Shown in pieces: positions 23,570 to 29,930 of a stretch of DNA of 32,094 bases. A program made the position numbers and the translations under genes. Under the pieces are notes generated by a model. The model searched no databases. It had not been told where the DNA came from and saw only the letters and a list, made by a program, of their open reading frames with translations. The stretch is from contig CATWQC010000020.1 of assembly GCA_958352845.1 (NCBI GenBank), positions 1 to 32,094 on the forward strand, written 5' to 3'. The first letter of the stretch is position 1; every line of letters begins with the position of its first letter. The stretch comes from an uncultured Collinsella sp. (lineage in GTDB: Bacteria > Actinomycetota > Coriobacteriia > Coriobacteriales > Coriobacteriaceae).

Positions 23570-24481
23570 ATGTCCCACAATACCCTGCCGACCGTCGCTG
23601 AGCTTTCGGGCGAGATGCGCGAGCGTCTTGCCAAGGTTAAGTACGTCTTTACCGACCTGGACGCCACCATGCTCGCGCCCGGCTCGTGCGTGCTGCGCGA
23701 CAACGACGGCAACCCCTCGACCAAGCTCGTCGAGGCTGTCGTGGCACTTGCCCGCGCCGGCATACAAGTGGTTCCCACCTCGGGCCGCAACCGCACCATG
23801 ATCCACGAGGATGCGCGCGTGCTCGGCCTCAACTCCTACATCGGCGAGATGGGTGGCCTGGTCATGTACGACCTCAAGGCCAACGATTGGGAGTATCTGA
23901 CCGGCGATATGCCCTACGACCCCGCCTGCGGCCTCACGCCACATCAGGTGATCGAGCAGACCGGCGTGTGCGAGAAGATTCTCGCTCGCTGGCCGCATAA
24001 GATCGAGTACCACAACGACATGTCGACTGGCTACAAGTACCGCGAGGTCACCGTCGGCATGCGCGGCGATGTGCCCGACGACGAGGTCCAGGCCATTCTT
24101 GACGAGGCCGGCTGCGGCCTGGTCTGGGCCTGCAACGGCCATCTGACCCATCTGTCCAAGCCGACGACGCTCGAGCTCGAACGCGTCGAGGATGGCCGCG
24201 CGTTTAACATCAATCCCGCCGGTCTCAACAAGGGCGTTGCCATCGCACGTTTCTGCGAGCACCTTGGTATCGAGCGCGAGGAGACGCTGGCGCTCGGCGA
24301 TTCCGAGTCCGACTTCTACATGGCTGACCACGTGGGCACGTTCTGCCTGGTCGAGAACGGTTTGACCAGCGCCGGCGCGCCCGAGTTCCTGGATGTTTGC
24401 GATAACGCCTACGTCACGCGCGGCAAGATTGTCGATGGCTGGGCGGCAACGGCAGAGCTGCTCGTCGCGGCCCGTTCGTAG
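23570..24481 (+). CDS. HAD-superfamily hydrolase (Cof-like, type IIB)
   Basis: This 303-residue phosphatase of the HAD fold begins its first motif at FTDLDATML (27-35; Asp29 nucleophile, Asp31 acid). TSGRNR is motif II, and NPAGLNKGVAIARF contains the conserved Lys of motif III. GDSESDFYMADHVG is motif IV with paired acidic residues for Mg2+. The large insertion between motifs II and III is the type IIB cap. Such enzymes act on sugar phosphates, phosphoglycolate-like compounds or nucleotides, and the substrate is unknown here. GGAG lies five bases before the ATG. It sits 33 bp after the MurE-like gene and 53 bp before murI, so a cell-wall-related role is possible by context only. Confidence 0.88.
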   Translation: MSHNTLPTVAELSGEMRERLAKVKYVFTDLDATMLAPGSCVLRDNDGNPSTKLVEAVVALARAGIQVVPTSGRNRTMIHEDARVLGLNSYIGEMGGLVMYDLKANDWEYLTGDMPYDPACGLTPHQVIEQTGVCEKILARWPHKIEYHNDMSTGYKYREVTVGMRGDVPDDEVQAILDEAGCGLVWACNGHLTHLSKPTTLELERVEDGRAFNINPAGLNKGVAIARFCEHLGIEREETLALGDSESDFYMADHVGTFCLVENGLTSAGAPEFLDVCDNAYVTRGKIVDGWAATAELLVAARS

Positions 24482-24534
24482 TGCGGTCCTATCGCGCTGA
24501 GCCATATCTTTTCGAGAGAGAATCTGGTGAGGTA

Positions 24535-25419
24535 ATGTCCGATATCGAGAATCTGGCTGGTGACACGCGTCCCATTGGCGTATTCGACTCGGGACTGGGC
24601 GGTCTGACGGTTGCGCGCGCGATTGCGACGGCGTTGCCGCACGAGTCCGTCTACTACTTTGGCGACACCAAGCGCTGCCCCTACGGCACCCGCACCGAGG
24701 ACGAGGTGCGCTCGTTTGCACTGCAGGCGGGCCGCTGGCTGTCGAAGCACGACGTCAAGATCATGGTCATCGCCTGCAATACGGCGACCGCTGCGGCCTT
24801 GCGTTTGGCCCAGCAGGTGCTCGACGTCCCCGTCATCGGTGTAATCGCACCGGGCGCACGCGCGGCAATCAACAGCACCCGCACGCGCCGGGTGGGCGTG
24901 CTCGCCACCAACCTCACCATTCGCTCAGGCGCTTACACGCGTGCCATTCAGGACCTGGATGCCGGCGTCGACGTATACGGCTGCCCTGCCTCGAGTTTTG
25001 TCGAGGTCGTTGAGCACGAGCTCGCCTCGGGCGCGCATCTGCAAGAGCAGTGGCTCGAGAACGAGGACATCTTTGATACGCCTGCCGTACGCGCGCTGGT
25101 CGGTGCCACGGTTGAACCGCTGCGCGACCACGGCATCGATACCGTGGTGCTCGGCTGCACGCATTTTCCGCTGCTCGTGGGGCCTATTCGCCATGCGCTG
25201 GGTCCCGGAGTGCGCGTGGTGAGCTCCGCCGAGGAGACCACGCGTGAGCTAACCGATATTCTCACGCGCCGCGAGCAGCTGGCGGGCGACGCAGCCGAGC
25301 CGCAGCATCGTTTTGCAACGACGTCCGATAACATTGCCGAGTTTGCGGTGGCGGGCAGCTTTATCTTTGGCCAGCCGCTCAAGAGCATTGAGCATATCGA
25401 TATCGACGAACTGAAATAG
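24535..25419 (+). CDS. murI: Glutamate racemase
   Basis: This 294-residue cofactor-independent racemase makes D-glutamate for peptidoglycan. It starts IGVFDSGLGGLTV (14-26). The two catalytic cysteines are Cys81 in IACNTATAAAL and Cys208 in LGCTHFPLL. GDTKRCPYGTR (43-53) is the conserved substrate loop, and the C-terminal VVSSAEET segment is typical. A GTG 54 bases upstream would overlap the previous stop; the ATG fits the family length better and GGTGAGG precedes it at short spacing. It lies near the MurE-like ligase and probably supplies its D-Glu-containing precursor. Confidence 0.95.
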   Translation: MSDIENLAGDTRPIGVFDSGLGGLTVARAIATALPHESVYYFGDTKRCPYGTRTEDEVRSFALQAGRWLSKHDVKIMVIACNTATAAALRLAQQVLDVPVIGVIAPGARAAINSTRTRRVGVLATNLTIRSGAYTRAIQDLDAGVDVYGCPASSFVEVVEHELASGAHLQEQWLENEDIFDTPAVRALVGATVEPLRDHGIDTVVLGCTHFPLLVGPIRHALGPGVRVVSSAEETTRELTDILTRREQLAGDAAEPQHRFATTSDNIAEFAVAGSFIFGQPLKSIEHIDIDELK

Positions 25420-25456
25420 ATGTAAGGCAGCCGCCAAAGCCTTCGCCACATCTTTT
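25418..25456 (+). terminator. Possible terminator between murI and rph
   Basis: Agatgt (25418-25423) pairs with acatct (25448-25453), with an inner aaggc/gcctt stem and a 4-base bulge. TTTT follows. This is a modest candidate that overlaps the murI stop. Confidence 0.35.
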
Positions 25457-25473
25457 GCCGAAAGGATATTTCT

Positions 25474-26199
25474 ATGGAGTACATGCAGGTCAACCGCGCC
25501 AACGGTCGCGCCGCCAACGAGTTGCGCCCCGTTAAGCTCACCCGTGGCGTCATGAAGCACGCCCACGGCTCGTGTTTGGCCGAGTTCGGTGACACGCGCG
25601 TGCTGTGCGCCGCCACTATCGAGGAGGGCGTGCCGGGCTGGCGAAAGGGAGCTAAGGCCGGCTGGGTGACCGCGGAATACGCCATGCTGCCGGCGTCGAC
25701 CGGCAAGCGCTGCAAGCGCGAGCACGCCAACCGCAAGGGTCGCTCCATGGAGATCGAGCGCCTCATTGGCCGCAGCCTGCGTACCGTCGTCAACATGAAG
25801 GCGCTCGGCGAGTACACCGTCACCGTCGACTGCGATGTGATTCAGGCCGATGGCGGCACGCGTACAGCGAGCATCACCGGCGCCTGGGTGGCGCTGCACG
25901 ACGCCCTCGCCATGTGGGTCGAGGCGGGCAAGATCGAGCGCATCCCGCTTACCGGCCAGGTGGCTGCCATCTCTATGGGCGTTGTCGACGGCAATACGCT
26001 GCTTGACCTCGATTATTCCGAGGACAGTCATGCCGAGGTCGACATGAACCTCGTCGCCACCGATACCGGTGAGATGATCGAGCTCCAGGGCACCGGCGAG
26101 CAGGCGCCCTTCGACCGCAAACGCCTCAACGCCCTGCTTGACCTGGGTGACAAGGGTGTCGCCGAGCTCATCGAGCTTCAGCGCCAAGCCATCGCCTAA
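25474..26199 (+). CDS. rph: Ribonuclease PH
   Basis: This 241-residue phosphorolytic 3'-exoribonuclease trims the 3' ends of tRNA precursors. It shows the family start NRANGRAANELRPVKLTRG, then FGDTRVLCAATIEEGVPGW, MLPASTGKRCKRE and RSMEIERLIGRSLR. It continues VDCDVIQADGGTRTASITGAWVAL and the catalytic-site LDYSEDSHAEVDMN. The length is typical. GAAAGGA lies 9 bases before ATG. It is followed by rdgB after 143 bp, a pairing (rph with the XTP pyrophosphatase gene) that is common in bacteria. Confidence 0.97.
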   Translation: MEYMQVNRANGRAANELRPVKLTRGVMKHAHGSCLAEFGDTRVLCAATIEEGVPGWRKGAKAGWVTAEYAMLPASTGKRCKREHANRKGRSMEIERLIGRSLRTVVNMKALGEYTVTVDCDVIQADGGTRTASITGAWVALHDALAMWVEAGKIERIPLTGQVAAISMGVVDGNTLLDLDYSEDSHAEVDMNLVATDTGEMIELQGTGEQAPFDRKRLNALLDLGDKGVAELIELQRQAIA

Positions 26200-26235
26200 C
26201 CTGCCAAAAAGGGACAGGTTTATTTTGGTAGGTTT
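26200..26235 (+). terminator. Hairpin just after rph
   Basis: Cctgccaaaa (26200-26209) pairs with ttttggtagg (26223-26232) with one wobble, and TTT follows. An alternative shorter stem aacctg/caggtt overlaps it. It could be an intrinsic terminator with its own A/U-rich stem. Confidence 0.45.
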
Positions 26236-26342
26236 CATCTGCGGAGACGTCTAGACACAAGACTGCCGTTGATTGAGAGGGGAGAGGCAGAGGCCCTCGT
26301 CGCCCTCGGCGCGGCATTGCTATAGAGACAAGGAGGCCAGTT

Positions 26343-26984
26343 ATGGCACTTGAGAAGATCGACATCGACACCCTCGACCCGGCGGCGACCATCGTCGTGG
26401 CAACCGGAAACGCTCATAAGCTCACCGAGATCGAGGCCATTTTGGGCAAGGTCATGCCCGAGGTGCGCTTTGTGGCGCTCGGCCAGCTGGGCGATTTTGA
26501 GGACCCCGAGGAAAACGGCACGACGTTTTTGGAGAACGCCATCATCAAGGCGCAGGCTGCCGTCGAGGAGACGGGCCTTATGGCCATTGCCGACGATTCG
26601 GGCTTGGTCGTTGATGCCCTGGACGGCGAGCCGGGCGTGTATAGCGCGCGCTATGCGGGCGTGCATGGCGACGATGCCGCCAACAACGCCAAGCTGCTCG
26701 TTAACTTGGAAGGCGTGGCAGACGAGGATCGCACCGCGCGTTTTATGAGTGTCGTCGCGCTCATCGACACGGATGGTCTGGTCACCTATGGTGAGGGCGC
26801 CTGCGAGGGCGTTATCGCGCACGAGGGCCGCGGCGATCACGGCTTTGGCTACGACCCGCTGTTCCTGCCGGTCGACACGCCGGGCAAGACCATGGCCGAG
26901 CTGACGGCGGACGAGAAGAACGCCATCAGCCATCGATTCCATGCGCTCGAGCACCTATCCGCCAAACTGACGGGCGAGGAGTAG
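26343..26984 (+). CDS. rdgB: XTP/dITP diphosphatase (RdgB/HAM1 family)
   Basis: This 213-residue enzyme removes non-canonical purine nucleoside triphosphates (XTP, dITP, ITP) from the pool. It has VVATGNAHKLTEIEAIL (the family start), EENGTTFLENAIIKA, ADDSGLVVDALDGEPGVYSARYAG, and GYDPLFLPVDTPGKTMAEL with KNAISHR near the end. Length fits the family, with an extra dozen residues at the N-terminus before the first strand. AAGGAGG lies 6 bases upstream. dtd starts 3 bases after the stop, so the two genes are translationally coupled, forming a small nucleotide and translation quality-control unit. Confidence 0.96.
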   Translation: MALEKIDIDTLDPAATIVVATGNAHKLTEIEAILGKVMPEVRFVALGQLGDFEDPEENGTTFLENAIIKAQAAVEETGLMAIADDSGLVVDALDGEPGVYSARYAGVHGDDAANNAKLLVNLEGVADEDRTARFMSVVALIDTDGLVTYGEGACEGVIAHEGRGDHGFGYDPLFLPVDTPGKTMAELTADEKNAISHRFHALEHLSAKLTGEE

Positions 26985-26987
26985 GCC

Positions 26988-27434
26988 GTGCGTGCGGTGG
27001 TGCAGCGCGTACTCAACGCCGGCGTGACGGTCGACGGCGAGTGCGTGGGCCGCATTGGACGCGGCTACCTGGTGCTGCTGGGTGTGGGCCATGGCGATAC
27101 GCGTGCCGAGGCCGACAAGCTGTGGGGCAAGCTCCGCGGGCTGCGCATCAACGAGGACGAGAACGGCAAGACCAACTTGGCGCTTGCCGATGTCGACGGT
27201 GAGGTGCTCGTGGTGTCGCAGTTCACGCTGTTCGCTGACTGCCGCCACGGTCGCCGCCCATCGTTTACGGATGCCGGCGCGCCCGATGTTGCCAACGAGC
27301 TCTACGAGTACTTCCTGACGCTCGTTCGCCAAGATGTCGAACACGTGGCGCACGGCATTTTTGGCGCCGATATGAAAGTCGACTTGGTCAACGACGGCCC
27401 ATTCACCATCGTCTTGGACACCGATAGTCTGTAA
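26988..27434 (+). CDS. dtd: D-aminoacyl-tRNA deacylase
   Basis: This 148-residue enzyme hydrolyses D-aminoacyl (and glycyl) esters from tRNA. It starts at GTG (MRAVVQRVLNAGVTVDG in translation). It has GRGYLVLLGVGHGD, the SQFTLFADCRHGRRPSF active-site region with Ser/Gln/Thr, and the NDGPFTIVLD motif that holds the conserved Gly-Pro loop. The length is standard. The start lies three bases after the rdgB stop, with GCGAGGAG just before it inside that gene. A short AATTTGGGACGGGG motif follows the stop within 10 bases. Confidence 0.96.
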   Translation: MRAVVQRVLNAGVTVDGECVGRIGRGYLVLLGVGHGDTRAEADKLWGKLRGLRINEDENGKTNLALADVDGEVLVVSQFTLFADCRHGRRPSFTDAGAPDVANELYEYFLTLVRQDVEHVAHGIFGADMKVDLVNDGPFTIVLDTDSL

Positions 27435-27467
27435 GTAGTCAATTTGGGACGGGGCTTATTTAGCTAC

Positions 27468-27497
27468 TTGCGTATGGCAACAGCAGGGTGCTATAGT
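27468..27497 (+). promoter_or_regulatory. Promoter for veg-ispE
   Basis: TTGCGT (27468-27473) and TATAGT (27492-27497) are separated by 18 bases. Transcription would begin about 27504, leaving a 60-base leader that contains a terminator-like hairpin before the veg ATG. Confidence 0.5.
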
Positions 27498-27517
27498 ATT
27501 AGAGTTTTGTCTATCTT

Positions 27518-27537
27518 AGGGGTATTATCCCCTTTTT
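27518..27537 (+). terminator. Terminator-like hairpin in the veg leader
   Basis: Agggg-tattat-cccct (27518-27533) runs straight into a T-run. It lies downstream of the candidate promoter and upstream of the veg ribosome site, so it could be a leader attenuator or the terminator of dtd. Confidence 0.5.
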
Positions 27538-27564
27538 GAATTGCACCTTCTGGAGGCCCTGTTC

Positions 27565-27861
27565 ATGGAAGAGATGGAAGTCAATCACGTCGACGACATC
27601 CACGAGAAGCTGACCGATATGGTGGGCGATCGCGTCAAGGTTAAGGCCAACATGGGCCGCACCCGCGTTGTCGAGCGCATGGGCACCATCAAGAGCGTCC
27701 ACCCCGCCGTCTTCATTGTCGAGGTCGACGAGCGCCGTGGCCGTAAGTCGCGTCAGTCCTACCAGTATATCGATGTCCTCACCGGTCAGGTCGAGCTGTT
27801 CGACCCCGAGAGCGGCGAGCACATCTTTATCCCGCTCGGCAATCAGCTCGAGGAGCATTAA
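27565..27861 (+). CDS. veg: Veg family protein (DUF1021)
   Basis: This 98-residue protein of the Veg family matches the B. subtilis Veg pattern. It has a helix, then GDRVKVKANMGRTRVVERMGTIKSVHPAVFIVEVDE and a closing YQYIDVLTGQVELFD, i.e. a small SH3-like barrel. In Bacillus, Veg stimulates biofilm-matrix expression; the role here is unknown. The ATG is set by TGGAGG eight bases upstream. ispE begins 2 bases after the stop, so they are coupled. Veg next to ispE is also the Firmicutes order, which supports the identification. About 15 residues precede the usual family start. Confidence 0.85.
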   Translation: MEEMEVNHVDDIHEKLTDMVGDRVKVKANMGRTRVVERMGTIKSVHPAVFIVEVDERRGRKSRQSYQYIDVLTGQVELFDPESGEHIFIPLGNQLEEH

Positions 27862-27863
27862 CG

Positions 27864-28760
27864 GTGACCGATCGGTCCCTGACTCTTTCCGCGCCGGCAA
27901 AGATTAACCTCTACCTGGGGGTTCATACCGAGCGCGATGACCGCGGCTACCACAGGGTCGATTCCCTGATGGCAGCCGTCGGTCTTTCCGATACCGTGAC
28001 GGTCACGCCGGCGCAGGCGCTGGCCGTTCAGACGGTTCCGGCATCAGATTTTCCCATGCAAAAGAATACGGCGTATCGGGCTGCGGTTGCTATGGCCGAG
28101 CATTATGGTCGCGAGGCAAACATCTGCGTGACGATTGAGAAGCGTATTCCATTGTGCGCCGGCTTGGGCGGCCCCTCGACGGATGCGGCCGCGGTCATTG
28201 TCGCCTTGGCGGAGCTCTGGGGCATTGATCGCACCGACCCAGCACTCGACGACATCGCGCGCGGCATTGGTGCTGACGTCCCGTTCTTTTTGCACGCGAG
28301 CCCTGCGTTCTACGTAGGTGGGGGAGACGTGCTGGCAACTGAGTACCCAGCGCTGCCCGCGACGCCCGTCGTGCTGGTTAAGCCGCGCGAGGCGAGCGTT
28401 TCGACAATTGAGGCTTATCGACGTTTTGACGAGGCCCCGGTGCCTGCGGACAAGCCCGGCGCGATGGCTTCTGCCTTGCGTGCTGGTGATGCAGAGACGG
28501 CATATGCGCTCATCCATAACAACTTGGGTGTCATTTCCGCACAGATGGAGCCGCAGATTCAAACGGTTCTCGATTGGCTGCGTAAACAGGACGGCACCGT
28601 TGCTGTAGATGTGTGCGGATCGGGTGCCTGCTCGTTTGCCATTTGCGACACCGCCGACATGGCCGAAAGGCTTGCCGACGCTGCCCAGCAAAACGGCTGG
28701 TGGTCCTGCGCGACGGAGCTCATTCCCAACACGGTTCGCGTCGAAGTGCCAAAGAAGTAA
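27864..28760 (+). CDS. ispE: 4-diphosphocytidyl-2-C-methyl-D-erythritol kinase
   Basis: This 298-residue GHMP kinase phosphorylates CDP-methylerythritol in the MEP isoprenoid pathway. It opens SAPAKINLYLGVHTERDDRGYH, the IspE start. The ATP-binding GHMP loop reads PLCAGLGGPSTDAAAVIVAL, where most family members have GLGGGSSDAA. Later come GADVPFFL and the C-terminal glycine loop VDVCGSGACSFA, where many enzymes have MSGSG. The start is GTG, preceded by the end of veg (GAGGAGCATTAACG). It is followed by a 49-bp spacer and tRNA-Pro. Other MEP genes are not in the window. Confidence 0.92.
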   Translation: MTDRSLTLSAPAKINLYLGVHTERDDRGYHRVDSLMAAVGLSDTVTVTPAQALAVQTVPASDFPMQKNTAYRAAVAMAEHYGREANICVTIEKRIPLCAGLGGPSTDAAAVIVALAELWGIDRTDPALDDIARGIGADVPFFLHASPAFYVGGGDVLATEYPALPATPVVLVKPREASVSTIEAYRRFDEAPVPADKPGAMASALRAGDAETAYALIHNNLGVISAQMEPQIQTVLDWLRKQDGTVAVDVCGSGACSFAICDTADMAERLADAAQQNGWWSCATELIPNTVRVEVPKK

Positions 28761-28795
28761 AAATTTCTCTAGCACACGACGGAAATCTTTGTTAC

Positions 28796-28801
28796 TATAG
28801 T
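28796..28801 (+). promoter_or_regulatory. -10 box of tRNA-Pro
   Basis: TATAGT ends 8 bases before the tRNA 5' end, the right distance for a start near the mature end. The -35 region is not convincing. Confidence 0.35.
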
Positions 28802-28809
28802 CGAGCTAA

Positions 28810-28886
28810 CGGGTTGTGGCTCAGTTTGGTAGAGCACTGCGTTCGGGACGCAGGGGTCGCTGGTTCAAATCCAGTCAACCCGACCA
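28810..28886 (+). tRNA. tRNA-Pro (anticodon CGG), CCA encoded
   Basis: It folds as a full cloverleaf of 77 bases: acceptor cgggttg/caacccg, D-arm gctc/gagc, anticodon stem ctgcg/cgcag around loop ttcggga (anticodon CGG), and T-arm gctgg-ttcaaat-ccagt. Discriminator A and genomic CCA follow. It reads CCG codons. Confidence 0.96.
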
Positions 28887-28897
28887 GAGCATGAGGA

Positions 28898-28925
28898 GGG
28901 ACCGCTTCTTGCGGTCCCTTTTTTT
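28898..28925 (+). terminator. Terminator of tRNA-Pro
   Basis: Gggaccgc-ttctt-gcggtccc gives an 8-bp perfect stem, followed by seven T. It begins 12 bases after the tRNA CCA. Confidence 0.93.
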
Positions 28926-28998
28926 AGCTATTGTTGTGATACCGCGATAGCCGCGGTATACTCATTCGAGCTTGTCTCGCTGTATTGTGGAGGTCTAC

Positions 28999-29274
28999 AT
29001 GTTTGGACTGAGGGCTCCTGAGCTCATCATTATTCTCGTCGTTGTCCTGATTATCTTCGGGCCCAAGAACCTGCCGAAGCTCGGCAAGTCCCTCGGCTCT
29101 ACCGTCAAGAATATCCGCGAGGGTATGGAGGGCGACGATAAGGCCGAGACCAAGCAGGCCGAGGAGGTCGTGGTCGAGCAGTCCGAGGAGGACAAGGAGA
29201 TCGCTGAGCTCGAGGCTAAGCTCGCTGCTGCCAAGAAGAAGCAGGCAGAGGACAGCGACGCGGACGCAGAGTAG
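28999..29274 (+). CDS. tatA: Sec-independent translocase component TatA
   Basis: This 91-residue TatA/B-type protein of the twin-arginine export system has a very short N-terminus. One membrane helix follows (ELIIILVVVLIIFG, about 8-21), then the hinge FGPKNLPKLGKSLG, an amphipathic helix and a long acidic/basic coiled tail (KETKQAEEVV... to DSDADAE). GGAGG lies 5 bases before the ATG. A longer frame upstream adds 9 codons without a site. No tatC gene is in the window, so the partner is encoded elsewhere. It could also be called TatB-like; the length favours TatA. Confidence 0.88.
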   Translation: MFGLRAPELIIILVVVLIIFGPKNLPKLGKSLGSTVKNIREGMEGDDKAETKQAEEVVVEQSEEDKEIAELEAKLAAAKKKQAEDSDADAE

Positions 29275-29299
29275 TCCCATCCCTTTGGGGTGAGCACCT

Positions 29300-29332
29300 G
29301 ACCGGCTTGCCCGCAGGCTAGCCGGTCTTTTT
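29300..29332 (+). terminator. Terminator of tatA
   Basis: An 8-bp stem, gaccggct (29300-29307) with agccggtc (29320-29327), is followed by five T. It lies 25 bases after the stop. Confidence 0.88.
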
Positions 29333-29380
29333 CGTTTTGTTGACAGTTGATTGTTTGATCAGAGTTGGGGAGATATCCGT

Positions 29381-29851
29381 ATGGACGCAAGCCAGATCGT
29401 ACTGACCGCTGAGGGCCGCCAGAAGCTCGTCGAGGAGCTCGCTTGGCGTGAGGGCGATTACGCCAAGGAGATCGTCGAGGACATCAAGGAAGCCCGCGCG
29501 TTCGGCGACCTTTCGGAGAACTCCGAGTACGATGCCGCTAAGGACAAGCAGGCCCAGAACGCCGCTCGTATTGCCGAGATCCAGGCCATCCTCGCCAACG
29601 CTCAGGTTGCTGCCACCACGGGCGATCTGACCGTCTCCATCGGTTCCACCGTTTCTCTGATTGATCCCAACGGTGAGGTCATGGAAGTCACGCTCGTCGG
29701 TACCACCGAGACCAACTCGCTCGAGCACAAGATTTCCAACGAGTCTCCGGTCGGTCACGCCATCATCGGTCACGGCGAGGGCGACTCCGTCGAGGTCGTT
29801 ACGCCTTCCGGCAAGACTCGCGTCTACACCATCGCCAAGATCGCACGCTAG
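29381..29851 (+). CDS. greA: Transcription elongation factor GreA
   Basis: This 156-residue GreA rescues backtracked RNA polymerase by stimulating cleavage of the transcript 3' end. The N-terminal coiled coil begins LTAEGRQKLVEELAW. Its tip, ARAFGDLSENSEYDAAKDKQ (46-65), has the Asp and Glu that coordinate Mg2+ in the polymerase channel. The C-terminal FKBP-like domain has GSTVSLIDPNGE, ESPVGHAIIGHGEGD and TPSGKTRVYTIAKI. The ATG follows GGGGAG, nine bases away. It sits between terminators, so it is probably a single-gene unit. Confidence 0.97.
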   Translation: MDASQIVLTAEGRQKLVEELAWREGDYAKEIVEDIKEARAFGDLSENSEYDAAKDKQAQNAARIAEIQAILANAQVAATTGDLTVSIGSTVSLIDPNGEVMEVTLVGTTETNSLEHKISNESPVGHAIIGHGEGDSVEVVTPSGKTRVYTIAKIAR

Positions 29852-29879
29852 ACCACGGTCCCGCGTAAAGGTATGTTTT

Positions 29880-29912
29880 CGCTCCCTGGGACCGAATCCT
29901 GGGGAGCGTTTT
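29880..29912 (+). terminator. Terminator of greA
   Basis: A 7-bp stem cgctccc (29880-29886) with gggagcg (29902-29908) encloses an inner ggga/tcct region and is followed by TTTT. It ends 18 bases before the lysS start, so lysS may rely on readthrough or a promoter within this short span. Confidence 0.75.
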
Positions 29913-29930
29913 AGTTTGAGGAGCTAACTT

